A DNA stretch of 64,000 bases from Eucommia ulmoides (taxonomy: Eukaryota > Streptophyta > Magnoliopsida > Garryales > Eucommiaceae): contig CM028326.1 in NCBI GenBank assembly GCA_016647705.1, positions 2,542,001 through 2,606,000 of the forward strand, read 5' to 3'. Below the pieces are notes generated by a model that worked only from the letters and a program-made list of their open reading frames with translations, was not told the origin of the DNA and ran no database searches. A program made the translations under genes and the position numbers. This document shows positions 1-16,232 of the stretch, one piece after another; the first letter of the stretch is position 1, and each line of letters opens with the position of its first letter.

Positions 1-450
1 CGCACGCCTAACTACTTACCAATAACCCGAGGTTAATGTCTTAATCTTGTTTATGGTAATCACTCTTTCGCTTATAAATATGAGGCTTTCTCCACACTTT
101 ACACACACGAGAAAATCATTCTAAAGAGATAAACTTGTCCTCAGATCGGTTAAACAGGTCGAGGTAACAGTAACTCTCCAACCTATCTTTCTCCCCGGAT
201 CTTTACTCTCAAGCCGGAGGGGACACGCCGGGAACAACCCGGCCGTCCCTTGTGCAAGTGGCGACCAGGAGCTCAGCCCGGACAACGGCTAGGAGCAAGA
301 AAAGAAATCAAGACCTGGGTTCGTATTCAGGCTAGTTCGGCCAACCGACCCGGCTGCAACACGGAAAGACGCGAGATCAGTAACCTCTTCATCCCTGACC
401 CGAGAGTGTTCGAACCATACTGCTGGCTGGATCAATTCCAGACACCAACA
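1..450 (+). repeat. Left LTR of the Tat-like element (truncated)
   Basis: Position 1 aligns with 10605 of the right LTR and the match runs to the shared end GACACCAACA at 450 (11054 in the right copy). A TATA box (CTTATAAATA) lies near 71-80. About 326 bases of its 5' part lie outside the window. Confidence 0.9.
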
Positions 451-599
451 GTTTGGCGCCGTCTGTGGGAAGAACTACAAAAAGCCTCATTTGAATCATC
501 AGCCACCCGCTTGGCTAGGGTTTGATGAACACAAGGTTTGGTTACTCTCATCGATTAGATAACATAATCCACCCGGTGAATAGATAGTCTAAGGAGGAT
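451..599 (+). promoter_or_regulatory. Primer-binding site and gag leader
   Basis: Directly after the LTR comes GTTTGGCGCCGTCTGTGGGA, a primer-binding-site sequence common in plant gypsy elements. The remaining leader runs to a gag start codon at 600 and contains no convincing gene of its own. Confidence 0.7.
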
Positions 600-2290
600 A
601 TGTCGCGGGCTCCAAGGCCGAAAACTCGAGCTACTGCCCGCCGAACGACAAACGAAGAAGGCACAAACATCGAAACTGGAACGTCGATATCGAGGACCTC
701 TGCCTAGGGTAGACGTCCGGGGCTGTCGATGCCGCCAGGCTCGACAATGTGGAACGCCAACTCGACAAGTTCCAAGAATACTTCGACATCCTCCTCTCCT
801 ACATACCCTCACCCCCGGTCGAAGGGTGACCGGACCTTCATCTTGCTGAGGAGAAGGCTCGCCCATAGGAGTTCGATGATCGAGCGTTGGGCTCTTACGG
901 GCAGATGGCACAAGCTTGGCCTCAAGCCGTTAACTGAGCACTGAGGGATAGGGACCTTGACCCTCCAGTTGCCTCGACAAATATTTTCAAGTCAACTCGT
1001 GGTTGACGATCCCAAGACTGGCCGGGATTACTGCCGGCTCGAGAGTATAGCTTCCGTGAGCGTTCTAAGCACTGATCTTCTCAAATCAGGGAGGTAAACT
1101 CTCATTCTCCCCTCCTACAAGCTCGTATGAGGGAGCCCAGACCTGCTGCTAGCTAGATTGTCGCCCCTGAGAGGGTGACAACCATAATGGAGCGATGCCT
1201 GGCAGAGATGGAGGCCGCCCTTAGTCTCATGCGCAATACCGGTTTAGCTCCCGAGCTTCATGCCAGGGTCAGGTCTTTTTTCTCTGCGAAAATCACCGAA
1301 GAGGCAGTTCTGTACTGGTTTCCCAACTCACCAGCCACCCAGTATGATGGGATGACTGACCCGTTGGATCACCTCTCTATATACGTTTCCCACATGGATG
1401 TACATGCTGCGACAAATGCCATCAGGTGCAATTTTTTTTCGCTCGGATTGACTGGCCCGACCAGGTCGTGGTTTAATAATCTCCCGCCGACCTCAATCTC
1501 CATATTTCTCCAGCTTGAACAACAGTTCATGGAGAGATTTAGTCAGTCTTGTCGCAGGCCGAAAATTGCGTCTCACCTCTTTGGCGTCAGGCAGGAGAAA
1601 AACGAGAATCTCGCCAATTACGTGGATCAATTCTGGATGGAGACTATCGTGTGTGAATGAGTTTCTGATGAAGTAGCGCTAAATGCTTTTACCAGTGGGC
1701 TGAGGCACCGAAGACTTTTATATAACCTAAACTCCAGGCCGGCGGCTAGCCTTCGCGAAGCACTGGACCTCGGTGCCAATTTCTACAAGGTTGACCTTGT
1801 CGATAAAATAACAAAAGAGAAAGAAGACCTTATCAGTAAGAAGTCTCGAGCCGACGAGGGAACGAGCCGGTCCCAAGCGTTTAGGAGACTCCAGGCAGAT
1901 GGGAGGTTAGGCCTGTTGCCAGGAGACCGGATACCACCGTCGGGCACTTGTCAGGTGGTCTACACTCCCCTGATGGCTTCCGTTGTGACTATCTTTACCG
2001 AGAATGCCGGGAAAGGCCTGTTCTCGCCCGCACCCCCTTAGAGGAAAGCCCTTCGGGAAGTCAACTGATAAACACTGTGACTTCCACAGGAGTAATGGTC
2101 ATTCCAGTGACGAATTCTTCCAGTTAAAAGAGAAGATTGAAGCCCTTATCCGCAGGGGCTACCACGGGAACTACATCCGCCGACCCGATGAGGAAATGGC
2201 TAGCTCGAATGATCGTCGCAACGGCCGCCGATGACATGGCCGAAAGCGAAATGATAATCGGAACTGACCCCTCGGTGACTGAGCTAAGGA
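600..2290 (+). pseudogene. gag of the Tat-like element (broken)
   Basis: An ATG at 600 opens a frame that soon hits a stop. The retrotransposon gag domain is recognisable in 1175-1660 (segments such as DPLDHLSIYVSHMD, a central LTGPTRSWFNNLPPTSI and LANYVDQFW), then continues past a TGA at about 1658. At 2004-2234 there is a degenerate zinc-knuckle region with Cys/His spacing (KHCDFHRSNGHSSDEFFQLK) typical of the C-terminal part of Tat-type gag. The protein would package element RNA. Stops and frame changes make it non-functional. Confidence 0.8.
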
Positions 2291-5200
2291 CGATTCTGAG
2301 TTGAGAGTCGATGGCGAAATAAACGTCATCCATGGTGGCCTGGGTTTCGCAGGGGGAATATTTTCTTCTCGGAAGCGGTACGAATGTAAAAGTAAGAGGA
2401 AAATAGAGCAGCGCGTCTATGAGGTTAGCACAATAGATGCGGCCTCCCACAACGTGATTTCATTTAGCAAGGTCGATCTAGTGGGGGTGCACATTTCGCA
2501 CGACGATGCCCTGGTCATCGCAGCCTTAATCAACCATTTCAAGATGGTGAGGATACTCGTCGACGGAGAAAGCTCGATAGATATTCTATTCAAGGGAGCC
2601 TTCGACAAAATAGGCATAGAAGCAAGCTCCGTACAGCCCGTCTGGTCCCCGCTCGTCGGGTTTGGTGGCGACGTAGTTAATTCGATTGGCTGGGTGTCCT
2701 TGCCCGTCACCGTTGGTTGTAGCCCTGATGTCACCACTGTCTGGTCTAAATTTCTTTTCGTGGACAGACCGTAGCTATATAATGCAATTATGGGACGACC
2801 CACTGTGGCTGCCCTTAAAGCCGTATGCTCCCTCTATCACCAGAAAAAATAAGTTCTCCACGGATTCCAGAATGGGAGAGGTTCAGGGAAACCAGGAAGC
2901 CGCACGGTCCTGTGCAAGAAGAGCCTTGGAGAAAAAATAGCAATTACAGTCGGGGGCCGAGTTGTGTACCCCTCGCCTGGATGAAGGGCTCGTGATCCTG
3001 ACTCACGGGGCGGAGCCTGTTCTGATCGACGATCCACGTGATGATGAGCCCATCTCGCGGCCCCACAAAGATCTGATTGACGTCCCTATTCATCCCATTA
3101 TCTTGGAGAGAACGGTTAGGATCAGAGCTCGGTTAAGGCCAAAAGAACGGTCCCACCTTACTGAGCCACTGGCAAAAAATTACGACTTGTTTGCCTAGGC
3201 GCACAACGAGCTTCCTGGTATTGATCCAAGTGTTTCCATGCACCAACTGCACGCCGACGTCCACTACTCACCTGTCTGGTAGAAGAGGAGGAAGTTCCAA
3301 CCAGAACGACAGAAGATAATTAAAGAGGAGATGGACAAACTCGTAAGGTCAGACGTTGTCGAGAAGGTAAAGTTCCTGGACTGGCTCGCAAACATCGTGC
3401 TGGCCCCCAAGGCCAGCAATAAATGGCCACTTTGCGTCGATTTTAAGGGTTTAAGCAAGATCTGCCCGAAAGACTTTTTTCTACCCCTGAGGATCGACAT
3501 TGTGATCTACGCTACGGTGGGGCATGAGCGACTTAGCTTCCTTGATGCTTACGCCAGCTACAACCAGATCCCCATGTACCCTCCCAAAAAGAGCAAGACC
3601 TCTTTCATCACTGACCGGGGTATGTACTGCTACAAAGTCATGCCCTTTGGCCTCCGCAATGCCTAAGCCACTTATTAGAGGCTTGTCAATAAAATGTTCA
3701 AGGAGAAAATAAGGAGCTCAATGGAGGTATACATCGACGACATGCTCGTGAAGAGTGTCCAGGCTGAGGACCATCTCGCCCACCTCCAGGCCTGTTTCGA
3801 CAAACTCCGAGCTTATCGCATGAGGCTGAATCCAAACAAATGTATTTTCGGCGTGTCTGCGGGTAAATTCCTAGGGTTTATGGTATCCCAACACGGCATC
3901 GACGCTAACCTCGATCAGATCAGCGCAGTGCTCGGTATGGCACCTCCTCAGAATAAAAAAGAGGTCCAAATGCTAACAGGTCGACTAGCCGCCTTGAATC
4001 GGTTCATCTCCAGATCGTCCGAAAAATGCCTCCCTTTTTCAAAATTCTCCGGGAGAACAGGGCATTCGAATGGAATGACGAGTATGACCACGACTTCGTG
4101 GAGCTAAAAAGATATCTCTCGTCGGCTCCTCTGCTCACTACATCCCAAAAGAGTTATGACCTGCTCCTCTATGTGGCGGCCTCCCCCACGACCATTAGTG
4201 CCGCCCTGGTCCAACAGGACGTCGGTGTCCAAAGCCCGGTCTACTACTCCAGTTGCGTTCTAACTGATGTAGAGACAAGATACACGAAGTTCGAAAAGCT
4301 AGCCTATGCCCTGTTGATTGCCTCCAGAAAACTACGCTAATATTTCCAAGCCCACACGATCGTGGTTTTGACGGACCAGCCATTAAGGCAGATCCTCCAT
4401 TCACCTGACATATTCGAGAGATTGATGAAGTATAGCATGGAGTTAGGTCAATTCCACATCTAATATTGCCCCAGGACAGCAATCAAGGGATAGGTCTTCG
4501 CTGACTTCATAGCCGAGCTGACCTTCCCCGAGGAAGAAACTATTACCAACCTAGGTTATCCCACACAAACCCCTAAAAGGCCGAGAACGGCCGGCATCAT
4601 GGGCGAGCTAGTGAGGCACCAGGATGACCTCGGGCCCGACTCATAGCAACTGTTCACCGACGAATCTTCCAATTAGAGCGGCTCAGGGGCCGGCATAGTC
4701 CTAATGGCCCCAGATAAAGAAGAGATCGAGTACGCCCTCAGGCTCAGATTCTGAGCTACCAACAACGAGGCCAAGTACGAGGTATTGCTAGTCGGGTTTC
4801 GTTTAGCCCGGGATTTTAATGTAAGATCCCTCTTAGTAATGTGTAATTCCCAGCTCATGGTCAACTAAGTTAACGGTTATTACCTCATGAAGGACCCGAG
4901 CATGGTAGCCTACCTGGAGAGGGTTAAAGACCTGTCGAAGCTCTTTGAGAGGGTTAGAGTCACGCAAATACCTTGAGAAGAGAATAGGCACGCTGACGCC
5001 CTGGTTAACCTGGTGTCGACCATTGAGTACACACTCAGGAGGATGGTCCCTGTTGAATTTCTCGCCGAGCTGAGTATAGCTTCCTCGGACGAGCCTGCAA
5101 TCATATGCGCCTTGAATTCGGAACCAACCTGGATGGATCGCATAATGAGCTATCTTGCCTACGGGATATTACCCAGTAATTATGCCCACTCTCAAAGGAT

Positions 5201-6353
5201 ACGATACCAGGCAGCGTGGTACACGCTCATCGATGTTGTCTTTTACCGTAAATCCTTCTCCGGTCCGTATTCCCGATGCTTCCTACTTGAAGAAGCTGAG
5301 TATGTTATGAGGAAGGTCCACGAGAGAATATGCAAAAATCACTTGGGGGGGGGGCAGATCCTTGGTCAGAAAGTTGCTCTTGAATGGGTATTATTGGCCT
5401 AAAATGTTGTAGGACGTAGGGGAGTTCGTGAAAAAGGTGTGACAAGTGCCAATGATTTTTCGCGCACGCTCACACCCCTCCGAACGAGCTCGTGCCAATG
5501 TCTGGCCCGTGGCCGTTCGCCCAGTGGGGTATCGACCTCCTCGGCCCCTTTCCCCTGGGGTCCGGCCGGAGGAAATTTCTGGTCGTCGCTATTGACTACT
5601 TCACCAAGTGGGTTGAGGCCGAACCACTGGTGACAATAACCAAGCAACATATTCGAGACTTTGTGTGGAAACGCATAACTTGCAGGTTTAGAATACCAAG
5701 GGCCATCATCTCCGACAATGAAAAACAGTTCGATAACGACCTGTTCGCTGAGCTATGCGCCGGACTCAGGATCAAAACAAAATTCTTCTCCCCCGGCCAC
5801 CTTTAGGCAAACGGACAGGTTGAAGTCACTAACCGGACTATCTTGCAAAATCTAAAGACCAGACTGGACAAAACAAAGGGGTTATGGGTGAAAGACTTGT
5901 ATCCTGTGCTGTGGGCTTATCACACAATAGCCTGGACACCGACCGGCGAGACCCCATTCACGATGACATTTGGTTCTGAGGCCGTGATTCCCGTAGAGGT
6001 TGGAATGTCGTCTTCTTGCACCGCCCACCCGTTTAACCCAGTTGAGAACGAAGCCGGCTTGACTCTAAGCCTCGACCTCCTCGAAGAAAGGAGAGAACGA
6101 GCCTGAGTCCATCAAGCTGCCTACAAACAGAGGACGACCCGGTACTACAATCACTGCGTCCGTCCTAGCTTTTTTGACTTAGGGGACCTTGTCCTACGGA
6201 AGGTCACTCTAGCGATGAAGGAACAAAACGCCGGAAAGCTAGCACCCACTTGGGAGGGTCCGTACCGTGTCATTGGAAACGGAGGAAGGGGTACCACTTA
6301 GGCACCCCTGGAATGCTGAACACCTCAGACGCTACTACCAAACCATCTCTTGA
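2291..6353 (+). pseudogene. pol of the Tat-like element: protease, RT, two RNase H, integrase (broken)
   Basis: Domains follow the gypsy order. The aspartic protease is at about 2440-2780, with active-site-like ILVDGESS where family members have DxGSS. Reverse transcriptase spans about 3330-4000, with KDFFLPLRID, a stop just before the catalytic YIDDM, and LNPNKCIFGV. The first RNase H-like tail is at 4140-4340 (LLLYVAAS). A second, archaeal-like RNase H segment is at about 4640-4990 (SGSGAGIVLMAP, ATNNEAKYE). Integrase spans 5280-6106, with core WGIDLLGPFP, IISDNEKQFD and QVEVTNRTI giving D, D and E. The C-terminal TWEGPYRVI and WNAEHLRRYY end at a TGA at 6351. At least eight stops or frame shifts interrupt it. 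The two RNase H domains point to the Tat clade. Confidence 0.85.
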
Positions 6354-6479
6354 TAACTACACAACTTTCCCAACACTTTGTATTTTGATTTTGCGCAACT
6401 TGTATTGTAAAAGATTATGGTAAATGAAAAGAAAGCGTTTTCGGTTCAATGAATTTCTATTTTTCATGAAATAGTCCAC

Positions 6480-7290
6480 TAGCGAATCGAACTCTAAAGA
6501 AGATCGGCGATCTCGAAAAGACCGAGCTCGACAGATCGCCTGGGGGGGCAAAAGATCCCAACCATCAACCCGCAACCAGGAGAAGATCGGCAAGCCCACA
6601 AACCGGGCCGGTCCAATCGTCTGGGGGGCAAAGTCAAAGTCCACAACCAGGAGAAGATCAGCGAGCCCAAAAATCGGACTGGTCCGATCGTCTAGGGTGC
6701 AAAGTCCAAAGCAACGGCCAGGTGAAGACCGACGAGCCCAGAAATTGGGCTCGCCATATAATCTAAAGGCAATTTCAACGGCCACCCAAAAAAGACGACT
6801 ACAGAAGATTGCTGACTACAAGTTTCCTTGATCGTCTGGGGACAAAATCGAAGTAGCATGACGAAGTTGTGCTAATCACTCCAGAAAAGACGTCTTCGAT
6901 AGCTCGCTCTAAGCGAGCTCCCTTGATCGTCTGGGGGGCAAGTACAAACGGACATAGCGTATCTTAAATTTCTCGCCCGGTAAGACAGCATTGCCGCCCG
7001 GCTGGGACGGGCTCCTTCAATTTCCTGGGGGGCAAGGTATCCGACTATGGAACGATCGATGGTCTAAGTGACAAAAGTTGACCGAGCACAGAACAATTCA
7101 TTCAGGTCGTCTCGCGTGGGTCACTTGGGCCAAAACAACTGAAGGGTTTTACCTAATCCACCACTACAGCTCGCTGAGCACGAGATCTACTGATAGACTG
7201 GGGGGGCAAGGGCCATGAGGAATGCCGGGCACAAGAATCGTTCCTCAGCGAGGAATGCCGGGCATAGGAATCGTTCCTCAGCTCAGCAAA
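6480..7290 (+). repeat. 3' spacer of the Tat element with repeated purine-tract motifs
   Basis: About seven irregularly spaced copies of a block resembling GATCGTCTGGGGGGCAAAG occur (near 6535, 6620, 6690, 6833, 6930, 7020 and 7197). Each carries a polypurine-tract-like GGGGGGCAA similar to the true tract before the right LTR. A separate 35-base direct repeat (GAGGAATGCCGGGCA plus flank) lies at about 7216-7285. Tandem repeats in this position are known from Tat elements. No coding sequence is evident here. Confidence 0.7.
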
Positions 7291-7448
7291 CATTGGTCAC
7301 TTATGAAAATTGAAATTTCTTTTACGAAAACATAAACATTCAACAAGTAAAATGGACACAGAAAAAGAAGAGCAATAGTATATTATATTCAGACCGTTTG
7401 TTAAAACTACAAAAAGAGCATGACTGCTGCACGCAAGATTCAAGCCCG

Positions 7449-9851
7449 CTATTTGCTGGGCCGTGCAAAAAGAAAAAAGAAAGAAAAATAGCTAAAAAAG
7501 AGCTCGTCAGGCTGGGCTGGCGGACTGGTCGGCTGTGGGCTCATCTGCCGTACCCTCATCGCGGCTTTCAGATGGTCGTTTTGGCGCGTCAATAGCGTTG
7601 GTGTATCGCCCAGCCCAGCACCTTGCAATGCCTCGGCCTTGGTAATGTCCTCGCTTGTCAGCTCGATTGTCAACCTTGAAGAGTCAACCTCAGGAAACTA
7701 TTGGCGCAGGAAATTGATCGCTCCTTTGAAGCCTAGCCCGATCACGCTGACGGCAATACGGTCCCTAAGCCCGGTGAATTCTTCACTTTTCTTGTACTGG
7801 GCAACCGCATCAGCGCGGGCCTTCTCAAGCTCGACCGCATTGTCCCTACGGAGTTCTTTCAGCTTTGCTTTGACCACGTGCTCGGATCACCTGGACTCCT
7901 CGACCTTTTTCTCTACCGCCGCCTTCTCTGATTGAAGCCTCTAGTTTTCGCCGGTCACCCGATCCAGCTTCTTCTTGAGGTCCTCCATGATCTCGATGTC
8001 CTTCTCTCTGGCCTGTGTAAGACCCTCGACCACCTGGTTGGCCTCGTGTAGGCAAGCATCGACCTCGAGAGCGGTAAACATGGACTGCACAGTCGGCGAC
8101 AATGGCGTTAAAAATGTGAAGTATTCTCAAAGTTCTAAAAACCGACATGTGAGGGTTACTTATCGAGAACGTGTGCCAATTCAGGTTGGCACAGAGCTTG
8201 GTGTCTGTCTTATCGGCGAGCCTCCTCCTATTTGCCAGAGGCACTATCCGCATAGCGTATTGCGTCAACACGCTACCGTTTTGAGTTGCCGGTTGGTCGG
8301 GTCTGAGCCCAGTATGGATGATCATCTCTGGTTCCCCGGCACCCTTGCGCGTCTATTCCTCATCCCGAATCGGAGTAGCGGCTTGACTCTTTTTGTGACG
8401 ACCGGACGGTGCGTCGAATGTCCCTACCTTCCTCTTCCCCTTGTCTTTCCTTACGAGCGCGGCAAGGTCATCCTCGATGATCTCTATCTGTGTGGCATTC
8501 GTAGCCACCGGGGTGTCAGCCCTACTGGGCGTGGGGATAGATCGGGCTTGGCTTGCCGGCCTCATCTCCTTCGTTCCTGTCCCGGCCAGTGTGCCTCAGG
8601 CAGCCTGTCGGGATTCCATATTTTTCTTCCCCATCCGGGCTAGCGCAGCCAGGTCCATAACTAAAAACAAAATAGATAAACCAATCAACTGGAAGAATAA
8701 TAAGTGAAGAAGAACAACGGGACGGGCTCAAAGCACTCACCGTTTTTCGATTCCGGGTTTAGGAATGGTGCTGGCAGGGTTGGATTGCTCCAAAAGTATA
8801 TATCGTACAGACACGACGATAGCAGAGGAATGGCGTTAGTGAACGGCGTCCTGAGGATCACCTCCTTCTCCTGTAAAATGTTTGCGCTGGGCTTTCGCTT
8901 CCTGGTCACTGAAAAAGAATAAACAAGAAGCTTGTCAGAACGAGAACCAGGGTATGATTAGCGAGGACGGAGCAGGAAAAGACTTACCCATATCTCCCCA
9001 ATACCTCTGGACCGAAAAATCAAACTAAGGCTTCTCGTCGGACTCCCAACCGGTACCTCCCAAGAAGAAGAACCCCGTCTTCCATTCCTTGATGGATTCG
9101 GGGTAGCCCTTGAGAAACTTTCGCCGGGCTGGTATGTAAAACCAGCCCTTTCTGTCGGGCATGGCCTTCGCCAGAAACAAAGTAGAGAACAGGTTGAAGG
9201 ACGGCTTCACTCTCTCGGCCAAGAAAATGATATAGAACAACACGATAAGGCGGATACTGTTGGGAGAGAGCTATGATGGACACATGCCCAAATCCCAACA
9301 AACCCCCCTCACCCAGGGGTGGATGGAAAATCGCAGCCCGGCCTGCAGCTGCTGGTCTTAAACTGCGATAAACCCTTTGGGTGGGTCGCATGCTCGGTCT
9401 TTTGGCCCTACTGCTCGGAGCACTACCGAGCGCGGCATCACGTACATGTTATGGAGTCTGCGAACCGCTTTCTTTGAGAGCTCAGATTCTAGCTCCTAGA
9501 CCGGAGCGCCCCGGGAAACTGTGCAGTCTGACTGCCGCGAAGTCGAGCTCGCCTGTAGAGGGAGCCCCGATGTTGACGGCCTGGATCCTGACCCGTCCTA
9601 CGGGAGCCACGGGAAAGACCAACCGCAGGGAGTGCCCCTGCACCGGTCTCTCCCTGAGACTCCTCGGACGAGGTCGTCCACTCAACAGTGGGCTCCTCCT
9701 CGCCCTCCGACCGGGAGGCCGGTAGAACGGGAAGGTCTGACTCTGTCGCAGAGGAGCTGAGCTCCATCTGGACGCTAGGGGAGTACACAGCTATCACGTC
9801 TATTAGGGACGCACTGCTCCCCGACCAGCCGACCTCAGACTCGAAAGACAT
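7449..9851 (-). pseudogene. Reverse-strand spliced ORF of the Tat element (broken)
   Basis: The reverse strand carries a gene-like unit. A Ser/Glu-rich N-terminus begins at 9851. A segment at 9025-9243 (FYIIFLAERVKPSFNLFSTL, then KGWFYIPARRKFLKG and WKTGFFFLGG) resembles the plant family annotated as putative gypsy-type transposon (PF04195). A GT-AG intron lies at 8909-8987 (GTAAGT to TTTTCAG) and a second at 8661-8740 (GTGAGT to TTTTTAG). The last part contains MDLAALARMGKK, a Lys/Arg-rich stretch, a predicted coiled coil (about 7700-8060), and a C-terminus ending near 7480. Several stops and at least one frameshift break it. Similar reverse ORFs are known in Grande-type elements; their role is unknown. 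Confidence 0.7.
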
Positions 9852-10266
9852 GAAGGAGAAAATGAAAAGAGGAGAATGGGAGACAAGAACAAGAAGAGTA
9901 CCGTGCTCCGGAGGTCGGTGAAAGCTGTCACAAAAACCTGGTGAGAAATTCGAAGAATGGATCGCCTATTTATAGTGTACCGGGAAGTCCAAACGTTGCG
10001 TCTCATTATGCGGCTCGCAGAACACCGATTCTCGTGCCACAACCACGTGTGAAGCATCCAAACGGACCTACAGTCTGGCTTCTTCGAGAAGCCAAAAGGT
10101 GCGTCAGACATGTCGGTTTAACTTCCAGGAGACACTAAAGGACATCCCCAGCCAGACTGTACTACCCTGGTCCCAACAAACCGCTCTATCTTTCAGCAAG
10201 GTGCCTGCTTCATGAGACCAGCCCGCTAAAACCTCAGCGCCTCGTGTCCCACTTCCACGCAGAAGC

Positions 10267-10278
10267 TTAGGGGGCAAC
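10267..10278 (+). promoter_or_regulatory. Polypurine tract of the Tat element
   Basis: CTTAGGGGGCAAC immediately precedes the TG that begins the right LTR at 10279. This is the expected plus-strand priming site. Confidence 0.7.
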
Positions 10279-11054
10279 TGATATGGGTAAAGTTGGGCCC
10301 CTCTACGTGCCCACCGATTAAGGTCGTGTCCGCCATTGACCTACTTGCGTTCTAGCCCGGCAAATAGGTAGCCCAGACTGGTTTCTTTCGATAACCCACG
10401 TGAAGTCAGTGTACCCAAACCGACCTCCTCGCGAGTGGCCTGCCTGATCTTCGCTCATCAGCCCGCGGGAGGTTGGAGTGCCCAGACCGATCTCCACTGG
10501 TGCGACCAACCTCGTTTACCACCCTGGGAGGTCGGGTGCCAACCTCATCCTCAACAGTGATGGGCCCAAGGTCCAGGCCCATGGCTCTAATCCTCCATGT
10601 CATCCGCGCGCCTGACTGCTTACCGGTAACCCGAGGTTAAAGTCATAATCTTGTTTATGCTAATCACTCTTTCGCCTATAAATAGGAGGCTTCCTCCACA
10701 CTTTACACACATGAGAAAATTATTCTAGAGAGAGAAACTTATTCTCATATCGGTCAGACAGGTCAAGATAACAGTAACTCTCCAACCTATCTTTCTCCTC
10801 GGATCCTTACTCTCACGCCGGAGGGGACACGCTGAGAACAACCCGGTCGTCCCTTGTGTAGGTGGCAACCAGGAGCTCAGCCCGAACAGCGGTCAGGAGC
10901 AAGGAAGGAAATGAAGACCCGGGTTCGTATTCAGGCCAGTTCAGCCAATCGACCCGGCTGCAACACGGAAAGACGCGAGATCAATAACCCTTTCATTCCT
11001 GACCCAAGAGTGTTCGGACCATATTGCTAGTTGGACCAATTTCAGACACCAACA
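10279..11054 (+). repeat. Right LTR of the Tat-like element
   Basis: It is 776 bases long, begins TGATATGGG and ends ACACCAACA. Its last 450 bases match 1-450 with scattered substitutions. A TATA box (GCCTATAAATAG) is near 10674-10685. Confidence 0.9.
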
Positions 11055-12486
11055 ATAACTGTACAACAAAAATCAACAACATAAACTACATATAGATTCT
11101 TTGATGGACGCATATCCACATTGATAAATTCAATAACTATTTGAACTACATTAGTTTGAATCTACACTAGAAAACCACTGAAAAAGGAGATCGCAAAACA
11201 ATACTGCATGTAACTAACAAAAAATCCACCTCAATTTCAGATTTCATGCATACGCTAGTGCTTATCAAATCAAAGTATAACAAAAGGCGAAAAAACTAAG
11301 GGATTTGGCAGTTTTACAAATAGTTTCCAGGCAAGAGAATAATGGGTTCAACAAAAAACATAATTTCCAAAAGAGAATAAATCAAAAAACAAACATTTGA
11401 ATTCGAAAAATACCCAGCTGATAATAGCGAATGATAGGTCAGAAAAGAAACAAAAAGATCATCAGATCACCATCAAAACAAAATAAACAAATTTATAACT
11501 GTACAACAAAAATCAGATTTGAACATGTGGTGGTAGTTTCCAAAAATACCTAAAGAGCAAGATCAATCTAAGCCGCACGTGAGCTATTGTGTATGTAAAG
11601 TTTGGATTTTCTCAAAATAAAAATAATTGTTTGGATTTTTAATTGTTTGAGCTTGTCTATTGGGACCCATACAAATATCAAGTGTAAAAATGAGTGTCTA
11701 ATTAAAAAATCCTTAATTATAAGGATAAAATAGAAAATTTAAACCACATCGAAACCAAATAATAGTTTAGGAACCAAATGTGTCGACTGCTAAATACCAG
11801 GAGCCACTTAAACACTCTTGTCTTTTAATAGATACCACCGAAATTCTCTGTGTTTTATCAAATACCAAGAATATCTTTTTTTTTTTTTTTTAATCAAAGC
11901 AGTCAACCTTTTAACTCGGAGTTGACTGACTAGCGCTATATTTGAATTCCAATATTACCTTACAATATGAAATTCATTTCTAAAATTACTAGATTGCCCT
12001 TTATCTTATGTGTAAAATGGAAAAATTATTATGTTTTCTTCTCTTTTCTTTTCTAATTTTTTTTTTCGTCATCCTCCCACCTCCATCTTCTCTAGGGATC
12101 TTCACCGACAACCTCCGTTGGCCAACAGTCATTCCGCCGGCGCCAGCGACGTTTTTTATTTTTATTTTTATATATCTCTCTCTTTCTCAATCCATTTTCT
12201 CCCCTCCTGCAACCCCCTTCTCCTCCCACCCTAAGCCCTCCAATTTCCAAATCTGCATAGATCCGTCGGATCTGCACAGACTCAATGGCCCTCTACGTAG
12301 ATCCACAAGGGCCGTCAGAACGCATTGATCCCTTGTCGTATCTGCGTTGTGCAAGTCTAGCGGATATGTGCGGAGGCTTAGAGGTGAGAGAGAGAAAAGG
12401 AGAAGACGAAGATGAAGAAGAAGGTTAGGGGCTGATGGTGATGGTGGTAGATTGTAGGAGGGTTGGAGAATGGAGAGAGAGATTTG

Positions 12487-12527
<41 letters not shown>

Positions 12528-12824
12528 GAGAAAAGAAAAAAACATATATAAAGTTAAAATGGTAAAATTGTAATCGTACTGAATTTATTTTATATTTTTA
12601 TAAAAACTAAGAATAAATAGATAATTAATATTTTTTTATTTTTTGGGAGAGATCTATGTAATATTGGTTAGGAGGTAAAAAAAATTGTGTCTCAAATTGG
12701 TTCTCATAATTTTCCTATTCACATGCATAACATAAATGCTGTTTTGGCCCCAACTACAACTGCGGTACTTGGAATCATCCAATCCCCTGATCAGCTGCCA
12801 AATTGTCAAAATTAAGAACTGTAC
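11055..12824. other. Intergenic AT-rich region upstream of GH1 gene A
   Basis: No convincing gene is seen. A 21-base phrase (ATAACTGTACAACAAAAATC plus one base) occurs both right after the LTR at 11055 and again near 11497. A run of about 20 T lies at 11876-11891 and a run of 39 A at 12487-12525. 12000-12330 is pyrimidine-rich with CCGCCGGCG-like patches but shows no protein family signal. The promoter of gene A must lie here; no clear TATA box was identified. Confidence 0.6.
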
Positions 12825-16051
<3,227 letters not shown>

Positions 16052-16232
16052 ATTTCACCCAAAACATTGGCCTCCCAATGGCTTTTTTTTCCGAATAAAT
16101 AAATTGTATTTTGTTTATTTGATGTTTCTGTATTTTGTTTGTTCGATGTTTCCTGAATAAATTGTGAAAAGAATGCTTGTTTGATGGCCGATCAATCGAA
16201 GAGAGCAAGAATTATGTTCTTCGTATGGTAGG

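Larger units (their letters stand above)
1..11054 (+). mobile_element. Degenerate Ty3/gypsy LTR retrotransposon, Tat-like
   Basis: The element is bounded by a left LTR truncated by the window start (1-450) and a full right LTR (10279-11054). Between them, in order, are a primer-binding site, gag, a protease/RT/RNase H/integrase pol, a 3' spacer with repeats, a reverse-strand ORF, and a polypurine tract at about 10267-10278. Two RNase H-like segments after RT and a long 3' region with a reverse-strand ORF are traits of the Tat clade (Grande, Retand, Ogre relatives). Many in-frame stops and frameshifts show it is dead. The target-site duplication cannot be tested because the left end is outside the window. 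Confidence 0.9.

Noticed and set aside
12008..12328. A 106-codon open frame upstream of gene A
   Set aside because: Low-complexity Phe/Pro/Ser translation of a pyrimidine-rich tract, not conserved elsewhere in the window.
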